Source: Aquabacterium sp.
Lineage (GTDB): Bacteria > Pseudomonadota > Gammaproteobacteria > Burkholderiales > Burkholderiaceae_C
Assembly: GCF_030652515.1 (NCBI RefSeq)
Contig: NZ_JAUSAR010000100.1
Coordinates: 1 to 64,000 of the forward strand
Direction: 5' to 3'
Length of the DNA stretch: 64,000 bases
The notes under the pieces were generated by a model. It made no database searches. It was not told the origin of the DNA and was given only the letters and a program-made list of their open reading frames with translations. The position numbers and the translations under genes are program-made. Each line of letters begins with the position of its first letter. The stretch's first letter is position 1. Shown here piece after piece: positions 17,181 through 26,001 of this stretch.

Positions 17181-17443
17181 AGCGTCCTGGATGTCTTGGG
17201 CTGGACCACGACTTCCAGGCCGAGGATGTCGAGCAGGTCGAGCACCTTCTGAAGTTGCACCGTGGGCTTGCCGCTTTCCACATCGACGATCAAGCGGTTG
17301 CCGGTGTTGGCCAGGCCTGCGACATCGAGCTGGCGCAGGTTCATGCCGTTGCGCTGCCGTTTGACCATCTGACCGATGTCCAGCGCGGTGCGAACCACAT
17401 GTGGTGTCTGGTCGTGCAGGGGGCTGTCAGCTTTGGCGTCCAT
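17177..17443 (-). CDS. hipB: HipB-type antitoxin and autorepressor
   Basis: The 88-residue protein has an XRE-type helix-turn-helix (about residues 22-75, IGQMVKRQRNGMNLRQLDVAGLANTGNRLIVDVESGKPTVQLQKVLDLLDILGL). It would bind and inactivate HipA and repress the operon as a dimer. It is translated first, and its ATG at 17443 lies 14 bases downstream of operator 1. Three matching palindromes upstream support autoregulation. Confidence 0.92.
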   Translation of the reverse strand: MDAKADSPLHDQTPHVVRTALDIGQMVKRQRNGMNLRQLDVAGLANTGNRLIVDVESGKPTVQLQKVLDLLDILGLEVVVQPKTSRTL

Positions 17444-17456
17444 GGACTGGCTTTCA

Positions 17457-17572
17457 AATTACCGTTGGGTAATTCTATGCGGATGGCACGTGCACCACAA
17501 GTGAATGGTTACCGATCGGTAATTTTTCCGGGTAATCGGGGGTGCGGCGGAGTGTAATTACCGAACGGTAAT
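17457..17572 (-). promoter_or_regulatory. hipBA promoter with three phased operators
   Basis: Three perfect inverted repeats share TTACC-N4-GGTAA: AATTACCGTTGGGTAATT (17457-17474), TTACCGATCGGTAA (17509-17522) and ATTACCGAACGGTAAT (17557-17572). The centres are 50 and 49 bp apart. A minus-strand promoter, TTGTGG (17495-17500) and TAGAAT (17472-17477) with a 17-base spacer, is overlapped by the first operator at its -10, and the second lies just upstream of the -35. A half-site, GGGTAATCGG, is near 17530. Confidence 0.82.
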
Positions 17573-17868
17573 CCATGGCTGCTTGACTATCAATTCAAGG
17601 TCGCAACTTAGGAGTCAGTTGCGACTTGCCTTGTCTGCCTGCTTGTTCGCATTGCTCAATTCGTCCAGGGCCTCCGTCGACCAACTCAAAGCCACCGGGG
17701 GGCGTGTCCTGGCTGAGGTGGTGAAGGTGTTAGAGAACCTCTGAGCTCCGACACTTTTCCGACAGTTACCCCAGGAAACGCCGGTATACTGAGGTCTACC
17801 CTGCTTTACTAAGTGGTTGATTTTGCGAGGTTTTCAGTGTCCCTCGCAGTCGGAAATGGCGCTCCGAA
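17573..17868. other. Island right end, no recognised gene
   Basis: About 300 bases lie between the hipB operators and the right repeat. A short frame ending ...DQLKATGGRVLAEVVKVLENL and stopping near 17744 looks weakly protein-like and could be the tail of a lost gene. An inverted repeat CTGCGAGG...-type element is visible around 17826-17848 (GCGAGG / CCTCGC). I find no integrase motif. Confidence 0.4.
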
Positions 17869-17916
17869 CGAAGGCAGGGGTTGCTGGTTCGATCCCAGCC
17901 GGGCGCACCAAGGTTG
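17869..17916 (+). repeat. Right 48-bp direct repeat (tRNA-Arg 3' half)
   Basis: These 48 bases are identical to 11932-11979 and contain the T arm, acceptor 3' strand and CCA of tRNA-Arg. There is no 5' half, so it is not a functional tRNA. Because the core gene dinB starts 54 bases later, this copy is probably the ancestral tRNA end, displaced when the island supplied a new one. Confidence 0.88.
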
Positions 17917-17970
17917 GCTTGACCAGGCCACCCACCCCTGCAGACAATGAAGCTCGACAGGAGAGGCTTC

Positions 17971-18474
17971 ATGAACTTGCAGGATTACGCCACCACGATG
18001 GCGCACTACAACCGGTGGATGAACGAGAAGGTCTACGCGGCCGCCGCCGGTTTGACCGATGGGCAGCGCAAGCAGGATCAGGGCGCCTTCTTTGGCTCCA
18101 TCCACCGCACCTTGAATCACATCTTGCTGGGCGATCAGGCCTGGATGCAGCGTCTGCATGGTGAAAAGGTCTTGATGACCTCGCCTGGGCAGGAGCTGTT
18201 CAGTGACTTTGAGGCTTTGCGCGCCGCCCGTGCCGAAACCGATGCGCGCCTGCTGGCCTGGGCGCAGTCGCTGGGCCCCACCAGCGACACTGCCACCCTG
18301 ACGTTTTTCAGCGTCACTTACCAAAAGCAGCGCACCCTGAGTCATTCGGTGGTCGCCATGCAATTGTTCAACCACCAGACCCATCACCGCGGGCAGGTGA
18401 GCACATTGCTGAGCCAATTGGGCGTTGACGTGGGGGTCACCGACCTGCCGTGGATGCCCTACCTCGACACCTGA
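17971..18474 (+). CDS. DinB-family putative metal-dependent enzyme
   Basis: The 167-residue four-helix-bundle protein starts MNLQDYATTMAHYNRWMNEKVY. The three DinB metal-ligand histidines are present: His50 (RTLNHILLGD) and His135/His139 (FNHQTHHRGQ). Relatives are thiol-dependent S-transferases, and the substrate is unknown. I chose the ATG at 17971 after AGGAGAGG. It stands just outside the tRNA-Arg island. Confidence 0.9.
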   Translation: MNLQDYATTMAHYNRWMNEKVYAAAAGLTDGQRKQDQGAFFGSIHRTLNHILLGDQAWMQRLHGEKVLMTSPGQELFSDFEALRAARAETDARLLAWAQSLGPTSDTATLTFFSVTYQKQRTLSHSVVAMQLFNHQTHHRGQVSTLLSQLGVDVGVTDLPWMPYLDT

Positions 18475-18534
18475 GCCTCGATATTTCCCGGATTCATCCG
18501 ATATCACTGGCATGTGGATGAAGGTGCAGTGGTG

Positions 18535-19524
18535 ATGTCGACAGAAACCGAACGTTTGGCGGCGGTGCGTGCCCATGAAATTCTGGACACGGCGCCCGAG
18601 GCCGAGTTTGAAGCTTTGGCCAGTTTGGCCGCGCAAGTGGCCGGTGTGCCCTTGGCCTGGGTGGCCTTCATGGGTGAAGACCGGCTGTGGTGCAAATCAA
18701 GCGTGGGCCTGGGCGACAGCGAATGGCATCAAGGCCTGAGCTTGGAGACTGCGGGTGACGCGCACGAGGCCTTGGTGTGCGAAGACCTGAAGGGCGACGC
18801 GCGTTTTGAACACCACCCCTGGGTGGCGGGCGAACCCGGCTTGCGGTTTTACGCGGGCGCACCCATCCGAGATGCGCAGGGGCACGCCCTGGGCACGGTC
18901 GCGGTGGGCGACGTCCTACCCCAGGCGTTCACCGACGGGCAAAAGGCGGCCCTGCAAGACCTGGCCACACTGGCCCTGGCCGTGCTGGACGGCCGCCAAC
19001 GCGCGCGCCAGCTCAGCCACTTGGCCAAGACGGACCACCTCACGGGCGTGGCCAACCGCGCTCAGTTCGACCTGGCGCTGGACGTGGAAATGCGCCATTC
19101 CATGCGCGCTGGCGAGCCCTTCACCGTGCTGTGCATGGACCTGGACGGCTTCAAGGAGATCGTCGATGGCTTTGGCCATGCGGCGGGCGATGCGGTGCTG
19201 TGCGAGGTGTCGCGCCGCCTGAACCAGCAGGTTCGCCTGGGCGATGTGCTGGCCCGCCTGGGCAGCGACGAGTTCGGCGTGGTGATGCGCCATGGCGCCA
19301 AGGATTCGGCCGAGGTGCTGGCCAAGCGCATCGTGCGCTCGGTGTGCCAGCCCATCACCCTGCCCACCGGCGACACGGTGGGCGTGGGCATCTCGGTGGG
19401 CATCGCAGCCTACAACGACTCGGTGGAGTCGGTGAGGTCGTTGCTGGCCCAGGCCGATCAGGCCCTGTACGACGCCAAGAAGCAGAACGAACGGCGCTGG
19501 AAGATGTTCGTGGGCGGACGCTGA
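18535..19524 (+). CDS. GAF-GGDEF protein with degenerate GSDEF site
   Basis: The 329-residue cytoplasmic signalling protein has an N-terminal GAF domain (about residues 20-155) and a C-terminal GGDEF domain (about 160-325, starting KTDHLTGVANRAQFD). The active-site loop reads RLGSDEFG (243-247) in place of GGDEF. GSDEF enzymes can be weak or inactive in making c-di-GMP. Two PilZ proteins nearby would be receptors for that messenger. No membrane segment is present. Confidence 0.92.
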   Translation: MSTETERLAAVRAHEILDTAPEAEFEALASLAAQVAGVPLAWVAFMGEDRLWCKSSVGLGDSEWHQGLSLETAGDAHEALVCEDLKGDARFEHHPWVAGEPGLRFYAGAPIRDAQGHALGTVAVGDVLPQAFTDGQKAALQDLATLALAVLDGRQRARQLSHLAKTDHLTGVANRAQFDLALDVEMRHSMRAGEPFTVLCMDLDGFKEIVDGFGHAAGDAVLCEVSRRLNQQVRLGDVLARLGSDEFGVVMRHGAKDSAEVLAKRIVRSVCQPITLPTGDTVGVGISVGIAAYNDSVESVRSLLAQADQALYDAKKQNERRWKMFVGGR

Positions 19525-19536
19525 GCGCCCACTCCA

Positions 19537-20415
19537 TCAGCGCTCAACCCGGATCGAGGCGTTGCCCGCGGCGATCGGATCGCCTGTGCGGTTGAAGGTC
19601 TCTAGCCACACGTCGTAGCCTAGCATCTGGCCGGTTTGCCAGGGGTGGAAGCCGGGTTTGAAGTAAGCCAGGAAGTGACCCAGGATGGGCATGTACAAAC
19701 CGCCTGGCTTGTACAGCCACCACAGGCCCTTGGCCATCAGTCCCGTCCGTTTGAAGATGCCAAAGCCGTCGGCCTTGAGCATGCGGTTGATGACCAGGAA
19801 TGTGCCGATCGGAAAGCCGATGGTGGCCAGGATCAGGGCAAAAACGCGGCGCACGTAGCCCACCTTGGCGACCTTCTGCATCACGTCAAAGGCCACGGCC
19901 TTGTGCTCGACCTCTTCGATGGCATGCCAGGTGTACATGGCGCGGATGCGCGGGTCGGCCTTGTCCATGACCTTGGCGGCCTCGAAGCCATGGGCCATCA
20001 GCGCGGTCATGTGCTCGAAGGCGGCGGTCAGGGCCAGCGTGGCCTTCTTGGGCATGACGCGGCGCAGCACCTTGAACAGCACGAACACGGTCAGCTTCTC
20101 AATCAGGTCCACGTCCACCCCCTGCGCCTTGACGCGGTCGTTGAACTGGCGGTGCACGATGCCGTGCTGGCCTTCCTGTCGCGTGAAATCTCTGACCTCG
20201 GCCAGCAGCTTGGGGTCGGTGATCTGGTCGCGGAAATCGCGCACGCACGAGATGAAGAAACGCTCGCCTTCGGGGAAGAAGGTGGACATGGCGTCGAAGA
20301 AGCGCGACTTGAACGGGTCGTTGTCGAGCCAGAAGCGGGGGATGTCGCCGTCCAGCCCGAAGTCGAGCTTTTCGCGCGGGACGATGGGGTGTTCGGTGGT
20401 GGTGTTCATCATCAC
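19537..20415 (-). CDS. Predicted metal-dependent hydrolase (PF10118-type)
   Basis: The 292-residue protein matches the family by PRFWLDNDPFKSRFFDAMSTFFPEGERFFI. Metal-binding-like residues lie in FTRQEGQHGIVHRQFN and WHAIEEVEHKAVAFDV, resembling a di-iron ferritin-like helical core. The C-terminal half has a hydrophobic region (ALILATIGFPIGTFLVI). It is the last gene of the acyl-CoA operon and overlaps the preceding gene by 4 bases. The substrate is unknown; a lipid is plausible. Confidence 0.82.
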   Translation of the reverse strand: MMMNTTTEHPIVPREKLDFGLDGDIPRFWLDNDPFKSRFFDAMSTFFPEGERFFISCVRDFRDQITDPKLLAEVRDFTRQEGQHGIVHRQFNDRVKAQGVDVDLIEKLTVFVLFKVLRRVMPKKATLALTAAFEHMTALMAHGFEAAKVMDKADPRIRAMYTWHAIEEVEHKAVAFDVMQKVAKVGYVRRVFALILATIGFPIGTFLVINRMLKADGFGIFKRTGLMAKGLWWLYKPGGLYMPILGHFLAYFKPGFHPWQTGQMLGYDVWLETFNRTGDPIAAGNASIRVER

Positions 20416-21569
20416 AGGCCCAGTTGCTTGGCAATGATCTCGTTCATGATTTCGTGCGTGCCGCCGCCGATTGAGAGGATGCGGTTGTCGCGGAACAGGC
20501 GTTCGACCAGCGATTCGCGCATGTAGCCCATGCCGCCGAAGATCTGCACGGCTTCGTAGGTCACGTAATCCGCCACGTCGGTGGCGAAGTTCTTGGCCAT
20601 GGACACTTCGGTGACGGCGGGCTTGCCGGCCTGCATTTGGGCAGCGCAGCGGTACGAGTATTCACGGGCGATGTTCACCCGCGTGGCCATCTCGGCCAGC
20701 TTGTGGCGGATGACCTGGTGTTTGGCCAGTGGTTTGCCAAAAGTCTCGCGGGTCTTGACGTAAGTCAGGCATTCTTCCAGCGCCAGTTGCGCGGTCATGT
20801 AGGCCATCACGGCCAGGGCCAGTCGCTCGGCCTGGAAGTTCATCATGATGGTGAGGAAGCCCGAGTTCTCGGGGCCGAGCAGGTTGCCCACCGGCACGCG
20901 GCAATCGCTGAAGAACAGCTCGGCGGTGTCAGAGGCCCACCAACCCATCTTCTTGAGTGGCTGGCCCACGGAGAAGCCGGGCGTGTCGCGGTCGATCAGC
21001 AGCAGGGACACGCCCGCGTAGCCTGCCTCGCCAGTGCGAACGGCCACGGTGTAGTGGTCGGCGCGCGTGCCCGAGGTGATGAAGGTCTTGGCGCCGTTGA
21101 CGATGTAGTGGTCGCCATCACGGACTGCGCGGGTGCGCAGGTTGGCCACGTCGGAACCGCCGCTGGGCTCGGTGATGGCCAGGGCGGCGATTTTGTGGCC
21201 GCTGAGCACGCCGGGGACCACGCGTTGTTGCAGCTCTTTGGAGCCCACGCGCCACACGGGCGGCAGGCCGATGTCCAGGGAGCCGAGGCTGGCGACCAGG
21301 CCGCCGGAGCCGCTGCGCATCAGCTCTTCGCTGACAGCGAGTTTGAGGAAGACATCGTGTTCACCGGTGCCGCCCCAGGCTTCGGGGTGGCCGATGCCCA
21401 GCATGCCCAGTTCAGCGAGCTGCTGGTACAGCTGGCGAGGGAAGGTGCCTGCTTCTTCCCAGTCATTGATGTGCGGCTTGATGGCCTGGTCAACGAAGCG
21501 CTTGGTGGCTTCGCGGGCCTGGCGGTGTGTGTCGTTGAAGTAGTCGACGAACAGGGATGAGTCGGTCAT
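20412..21569 (-). CDS. Acyl-CoA dehydrogenase
   Basis: The 385-residue FAD enzyme introduces the trans-2 double bond into acyl-CoA. It has the signature blocks ALAITEPSGGSDVANLRTRA, FITSGTRADHYTVAVRTG and the C-terminal QIFGGMGYMRESLVERLFRDNRILSIGGGTHEIM. The start and stop each overlap the neighbours by 4 bases (with the CaiB-like and hydrolase genes), implying a single transcript. Chain-length specificity cannot be read from the sequence. Confidence 0.94.
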   Translation of the reverse strand: MTDSSLFVDYFNDTHRQAREATKRFVDQAIKPHINDWEEAGTFPRQLYQQLAELGMLGIGHPEAWGGTGEHDVFLKLAVSEELMRSGSGGLVASLGSLDIGLPPVWRVGSKELQQRVVPGVLSGHKIAALAITEPSGGSDVANLRTRAVRDGDHYIVNGAKTFITSGTRADHYTVAVRTGEAGYAGVSLLLIDRDTPGFSVGQPLKKMGWWASDTAELFFSDCRVPVGNLLGPENSGFLTIMMNFQAERLALAVMAYMTAQLALEECLTYVKTRETFGKPLAKHQVIRHKLAEMATRVNIAREYSYRCAAQMQAGKPAVTEVSMAKNFATDVADYVTYEAVQIFGGMGYMRESLVERLFRDNRILSIGGGTHEIMNEIIAKQLGL

Positions 21570-22594
21570 GGTGTGATGGTCCAGGGCTGGCGGGTCTGCT
21601 CGCCAGTGAACAAGGGGTGCTGTTGCGCTTCGGCCAGCGTCAGCACGGGGGTGACGCAGGCATCCACCTCGGCGAAACGCTCGGCCCAGTGCGACAAGGG
21701 CTGCGTGGCGACCAGGGCGGCGACTTGTTCTCGCAATGCGTTGGATTCAGGTGAGTTGGGCATGAGGCCGCGTTGCCAGTGCTGCTGGGCCCAGTCGGGG
21801 CGTTGTAGGACTTCACAGGTGGCCTTCCAGAACTTGTGCTCCAGCGAGCCGATGGCCAGTGAGCGGCCATCTTGCGTGGTGTAAAGGTTGTAGCAGGGCA
21901 GGGCGCCGTTGAGCAGGTCCTGGCGTGCGCCGGGAAGCCTGCCCAGCATCGGGGCGAGCATGGCGCCGGTGGCTTGCGGCATGACCTGGTGGGCCCACAG
22001 GCCGTGGGTCATGCTGACATCGACATGGCAGCCCGTGCCGCTTTGTTGTGCCTTGAACACCGCCGCCAGCGTGGCGATGCAGGCCATGGCGCTGCCGCCC
22101 GCCAGGTCACCCCATTGGATGTTGGACAAGGTGGCCTCGCCCTGTGCGCTGCGCATTTGATCAAGCGCGCCGGACATGGCCATGTAGTTCAGGTCATGGC
22201 CTGCTCTGTGGGACCACAGGCCTTGTTGGCCATAGCCCGTGATCGAGCACATGACCAGGCGGGGATTGACCACTTTCAGGCGCTCGAAGTCCAGCCCCAT
22301 GCTGGCCATGATGCCGGGCCGGAAACCTTCGAGTAGCACGTCGGCGCTGGCCAGCCAATCGCGCAGTTGTGCGCGGTCGGCTTCCAGCTTGAAGTCCAGC
22401 GTGCGGCATTCCTTGCCATCGTTCAGCGACTTGAACAAAGGCCCCAGCGCGCGGGCCGGATCGCCTTCGGGCGGCTCGACCTTGATCACCTCGGCCCCCA
22501 GGTCCGCCAGCATGCGCGTGGCGAAGGGGCCGGGCAGGTTGCGCGTGATGTCGATCACGCGCAAGCCTGACAGCAGGGCACTGCTGCCGATCAT
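21566..22594 (-). CDS. CaiB/BaiF-family (class III) CoA transferase
   Basis: The 342-residue protein begins LSGLRVIDITRNLPGPFATRMLADLGAEVIKVEPPEGDPAR, the class III CoA-transferase signature. The catalytic-Asp region is WGDLAGGSAMACIATLAAVF. It resembles alpha-methylacyl-CoA racemases of this superfamily, so it may be either a CoA transferase or a racemase for branched acyl-CoA. It is within the overlapping fad-like operon. Confidence 0.88.
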   Translation of the reverse strand: MIGSSALLSGLRVIDITRNLPGPFATRMLADLGAEVIKVEPPEGDPARALGPLFKSLNDGKECRTLDFKLEADRAQLRDWLASADVLLEGFRPGIMASMGLDFERLKVVNPRLVMCSITGYGQQGLWSHRAGHDLNYMAMSGALDQMRSAQGEATLSNIQWGDLAGGSAMACIATLAAVFKAQQSGTGCHVDVSMTHGLWAHQVMPQATGAMLAPMLGRLPGARQDLLNGALPCYNLYTTQDGRSLAIGSLEHKFWKATCEVLQRPDWAQQHWQRGLMPNSPESNALREQVAALVATQPLSHWAERFAEVDACVTPVLTLAEAQQHPLFTGEQTRQPWTITP

Positions 22595-24747
22595 GCGCTG
22601 GCGTCTTCGAAACGACCGCCTTCTTGTGCCTGCTTGACGACGATGGCCGCAGGCTCGAAGCGCGGACCATACCGCTTGGCCAGCTCACGCGCACGCTCGA
22701 CGAAGTGCTTGGCACCCACAGCGTTGATGAACTGCAAGGCCCCGCCCTGGTTGGGCGCGAAGCCCCAGCCGAAGATCGAGCCGATGTTGGTGTCGGCCAC
22801 CGAACGCACCACCTTCTCTTCATAGCAGCGGGCGGCTTCGTTGGCTTGCGCGTACAGCATGCGGTCCACCAGTTCTTGCTGCGAAGGCTGATCGGCCACG
22901 GGCGGGTAGACCTCCAGCAGGCCAGGCCACAGCGACTTCTCTTTGCCGTTGTAATCGTAGAAGCCTTTGCTGGCCTTTTTGCCGATGCGCTCGTGCTCGC
23001 CGCCGATCTTCTGCACCACGGCAAAGCCGGGGTGAATCGCGGGCAGCGGTCCCCCTTCGGCGATCAAGTCTTTCTTGGTGGTCTCTGCGATGTACAGCGA
23101 CAGGCTCAGCGAGACTTCATCTTGCAGAGCCAGCGGCGGCATGGGCATGCCCGCCTTCATGCCGGCCACTTCGATGGAGCGCGGGTGGATGCCTTCGGCC
23201 AGCATCGCCATGCCTTCCATGATGTAGGTCGTGAACACGCGCGAGGTGTAGAAGCCGCGCTTGTCGTTGACCACGATGGGCGTCTTGCCGATCTGCAGCA
23301 CGTAGTCGAAACCGCGCGCCAGGGTCTCGTCGCTCGTTTCCTGGCCGACGATGATCTCGACCAGGGGCATCTTGTCCACGGGCGAGAAGAAGTGCAGGCC
23401 GATGAAGTTCTGCGGACGTGCGCTGGCCTGGGCCAGGCCGGTGATGGGCAGTGTGGACGTGTTCGACGCGTACACGGCGGTGGCCGGGATCACCGCCTCG
23501 GCCTTCTGCGTGCAGACGGCCTTGATGGCGCGGTCTTCGAACACGGCCTCGATCACCAGGTCGCAACCGGCCAGGTCGTCATACGAGGTGGTGGTCTTGA
23601 TGCGGGCCAGCAGCGCGTCGCGTTTGTCCGGCGTGCTGCGGCCGCGGGCCACGGCCTTGTCCAGCAGGCCTTGCGAATAGGCCTTGCCCTTGTCGGCGTT
23701 GTCTTGCGTGGTGTCCAGCAGCACGACATCGATGCCGACCTTGGCCGACACATAAGCGATGCCCGCGCCCATCATGCCGGCGCCCAGGATGCCGACCTTC
23801 TTGACCTTGGTCTCCGCCACGCCCTTGGGGCGCGACTGGCCCTTCTTGATGGCGTTGAGCTGGTGCCACAAGGTGCCGATCATGTTCTTCGAGGTCTGCG
23901 ACACCACGCAGGCCGCGAAGTAGCGCGACTCAACCTGCGAGCCAGCATCGAAGTCCAGCAAGCAGCCTTCGAACAGGCAGCTCATGATGTGCGTGATGGC
24001 TGGGTAGTTGCCATGCGCCTTGGCATTGGCCATGGACGGCGCGATGGCCAGAACCTGCACCACGGCCGGGCTCTTGCTGTCTCCACCGGGGATGCGGAAG
24101 CCCTTGTTGTCCCACGGCTGCGAGGCTTTGGGGTTGGCAGCGCACCAGGCGCGCGCCTTGGCCAGCAGTTCGTCGCGCGATGAGGCCAGCTCGGTCACCA
24201 GGCCCATTTCCTTGGCCTTGGCCGCGGTCAACTCCTTGCCTTGCGTGATCAGCTCGAAGCTCTTCTGGATGCCGATCATGCGGGGCAGGCGCTGCGTACC
24301 GCCGCCGCCGGGCAGCAGGCCCAGCTTGACTTCGGGCAGGCCCAGCTTGAGCTTGGGGTCATCCAAAGCGATGCGGGCGTGGCAGGCCAGCGCGATCTCC
24401 AGGCCGCCACCCAGGGCCGTGCCGTTGAGCGCTGCCACCACGGGCTTGCCGCACTTTTCCATGCGGCGCAGCATGCCCTTCAAGTCTTCGCAAAGCTTGA
24501 AGGCTTCTTCGGCGTTGGTGATCTGCGTGAGCTGATCAATGTCGGCGCCGACGATGAAGGTGGGCTTGCCCGAGGTGATGACCAGGCCCTTGAGCGCCGC
24601 GTCGGTTTCCAGTTGCTGAACCAGCAGGGCGAAGGGCTCGACCAGCGTGGGGTTGAGCACGTTCATCGCACGGCCGGGCATGTCGATGGTGACCAGGCCG
24701 ATGCCGTTGGCATCGATGTCAAAAGTGAAGGCTTGTGATTGAGTCAT
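22591..24747 (-). CDS. Bifunctional enoyl-CoA hydratase / 3-hydroxyacyl-CoA dehydrogenase
   Basis: The 718-residue FadB/FadJ-type fusion has an N-terminal crotonase domain (about 1-200, [50 protein letters not shown]). The C-terminal NAD-binding dehydrogenase (about 310-700) has [17 protein letters not shown] and [20 protein letters not shown]. It carries out the two middle steps of beta-oxidation. The partner thiolase is 18 bases upstream in the same operon. Confidence 0.95.
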   Translation of the reverse strand: MTQSQAFTFDIDANGIGLVTIDMPGRAMNVLNPTLVEPFALLVQQLETDAALKGLVITSGKPTFIVGADIDQLTQITNAEEAFKLCEDLKGMLRRMEKCGKPVVAALNGTALGGGLEIALACHARIALDDPKLKLGLPEVKLGLLPGGGGTQRLPRMIGIQKSFELITQGKELTAAKAKEMGLVTELASSRDELLAKARAWCAANPKASQPWDNKGFRIPGGDSKSPAVVQVLAIAPSMANAKAHGNYPAITHIMSCLFEGCLLDFDAGSQVESRYFAACVVSQTSKNMIGTLWHQLNAIKKGQSRPKGVAETKVKKVGILGAGMMGAGIAYVSAKVGIDVVLLDTTQDNADKGKAYSQGLLDKAVARGRSTPDKRDALLARIKTTTSYDDLAGCDLVIEAVFEDRAIKAVCTQKAEAVIPATAVYASNTSTLPITGLAQASARPQNFIGLHFFSPVDKMPLVEIIVGQETSDETLARGFDYVLQIGKTPIVVNDKRGFYTSRVFTTYIMEGMAMLAEGIHPRSIEVAGMKAGMPMPPLALQDEVSLSLSLYIAETTKKDLIAEGGPLPAIHPGFAVVQKIGGEHERIGKKASKGFYDYNGKEKSLWPGLLEVYPPVADQPSQQELVDRMLYAQANEAARCYEEKVVRSVADTNIGSIFGWGFAPNQGGALQFINAVGAKHFVERARELAKRYGPRFEPAAIVVKQAQEGGRFEDASA

Positions 24748-24765
24748 GGTGTGTGCCTCCGGCGA

Positions 24766-25971
24766 TCAGACGCGTTCGATGATGGTGGCGATGCCCATGC
24801 CGGCACCGATGCACAAAGTGGCCAGTGCGGTGGACTTGCCGGTGCGCTCCAGCTCGTCCAGGGCCGTGCCCAGGATGATGGCGCCGGTGGCGCCCAGCGG
24901 GTGCCCCAAGGCAATGGAGCCGCCGTTGACGTTCACGCGGTCCATGGGCACGCCCAGGTCGCGAGCCGTTTTCATGGGCACGGTGGCGAAGGCCTCGTTG
25001 ATCTCCCACAGGTCGATGTCGCCTGCGGTCATGCCCAGCTTGTTCAAGGCCTTGACGCAGGCCGGTGTCGGGCCGGTCAGCATGATGGTGGGCTCGGAGC
25101 CGATGACCGAGCACATGCGCACCCGGGCCCGTGGCTTGAGGCCGGCCTTGATGCCGGCTTCCTTGCTGCCCAGCAGCACCAGGGCGGCGCCATCGACGAT
25201 GCCCGAAGAGTTGCCCGCGTGGTGGCTGTGGATCACCTTCTCGATGGTGGTGTACTTGTCCAGCGCGGTGGCGTCAAAGCCCATGGTGCCCATCATCTCG
25301 AAGGAGGGCATCAGCTTGGCCAGCGACTCGACCGAGGTGCCGGGGCGCACGGTTTCATCGCGGCCCAGCATCAGCAGGCCGTTCAGGTCTTTGACGGGCA
25401 CGATGGATTTGTCGAAGCGGCCTTCGGCCTGGGCCAGGGCGGCGCGGCGATGCGATTCGGACGCATAGGCATCGAGGTCGTGGCGCGAGAAGCCCTCCAG
25501 CGTGGCGATCAGGTCGGCGCTGATGCCTTGCGGCACAAAGGCGGTGCCACTGTTGATGCGCGGGTCCATGACCCAGGCGCCACCGTCGCTGCCCATGGGC
25601 CAACGGCTCATGGATTCGACGCCCCCGGCCACGATCATGTCTTCCATGCCCGAGCCGATGCGCTGGGCTGCCTGGTTCACGGCTTCGAGGCCGGAAGCGC
25701 AGAAGCGCGACAGTGTCACGCCCGAGACGGACTGGGACCAGCCCGCGTCCAGCACAGCGGTACGCGCGATGTCGGCGCCTTGCTCGCCCACGGGCGTCAC
25801 GCAACCCAGCACCAGGTCATCGACCAGCGAGGTGTCCAACTGGTTGCGGCTTTGCAGCGCCTGCAGCAGCGTGCGCAGCAACCACACGGGCGTGGCCTGG
25901 TGCAGGCTGCCGTCTTTCTTACCCTTGCCGCGCGGGGTACGCACGGTGTCGAAAATGTAGGCTTCGGTCAT
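24766..25971 (-). CDS. Acetyl-CoA C-acyltransferase (thiolase)
   Basis: The 401-residue thiolase performs the last beta-oxidation cleavage. The nucleophile Cys is in [18 protein letters not shown]. The His and second Cys are in [15 protein letters not shown] and [12 protein letters not shown]. The N-terminus [21 protein letters not shown] is common in long-chain 3-ketoacyl-CoA thiolases. It lies between the acyl-CoA dehydrogenase gene (30-base gap) and the fadB-like gene. Confidence 0.95.
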   Translation of the reverse strand: MTEAYIFDTVRTPRGKGKKDGSLHQATPVWLLRTLLQALQSRNQLDTSLVDDLVLGCVTPVGEQGADIARTAVLDAGWSQSVSGVTLSRFCASGLEAVNQAAQRIGSGMEDMIVAGGVESMSRWPMGSDGGAWVMDPRINSGTAFVPQGISADLIATLEGFSRHDLDAYASESHRRAALAQAEGRFDKSIVPVKDLNGLLMLGRDETVRPGTSVESLAKLMPSFEMMGTMGFDATALDKYTTIEKVIHSHHAGNSSGIVDGAALVLLGSKEAGIKAGLKPRARVRMCSVIGSEPTIMLTGPTPACVKALNKLGMTAGDIDLWEINEAFATVPMKTARDLGVPMDRVNVNGGSIALGHPLGATGAIILGTALDELERTGKSTALATLCIGAGMGIATIIERV

Positions 25972-26001
25972 GGAGAAGCTCCTTGGAAATGTGAGGTGGA
26001 A

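Larger units (their letters stand above)
11980..17868. mobile_element. Genomic island at tRNA-Arg(CCG), integrase not found
   Basis: The island is about 5.9 kb, bounded by identical 48-bp copies of the tRNA-Arg 3' end. Content: a DUF6471-like protein, a minus-strand operon (OYE-type reductase, TetR, YciI, tag), uncharacterised coding remnants, and hipBA. No integrase, transposase or conjugation gene is visible in the six frames, so the mobile functions were lost or are supplied elsewhere. The gene to its right (DinB) is probably the original neighbour of the tRNA gene. Confidence 0.75.

Noticed and set aside
17869-17944. Second tRNA-Arg gene
   Set aside because: Only the 3' half (T arm, acceptor 3' strand, CCA) is present. 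The D arm and acceptor 5' strand are missing, so it is an att repeat.
22624-24183. 519-codon plus-strand frame opposite the fadB-like gene
   Set aside because: It is a shadow of a certain multifunctional beta-oxidation gene; its composition is His/Gln/Val/Gly-heavy and it has no motifs.
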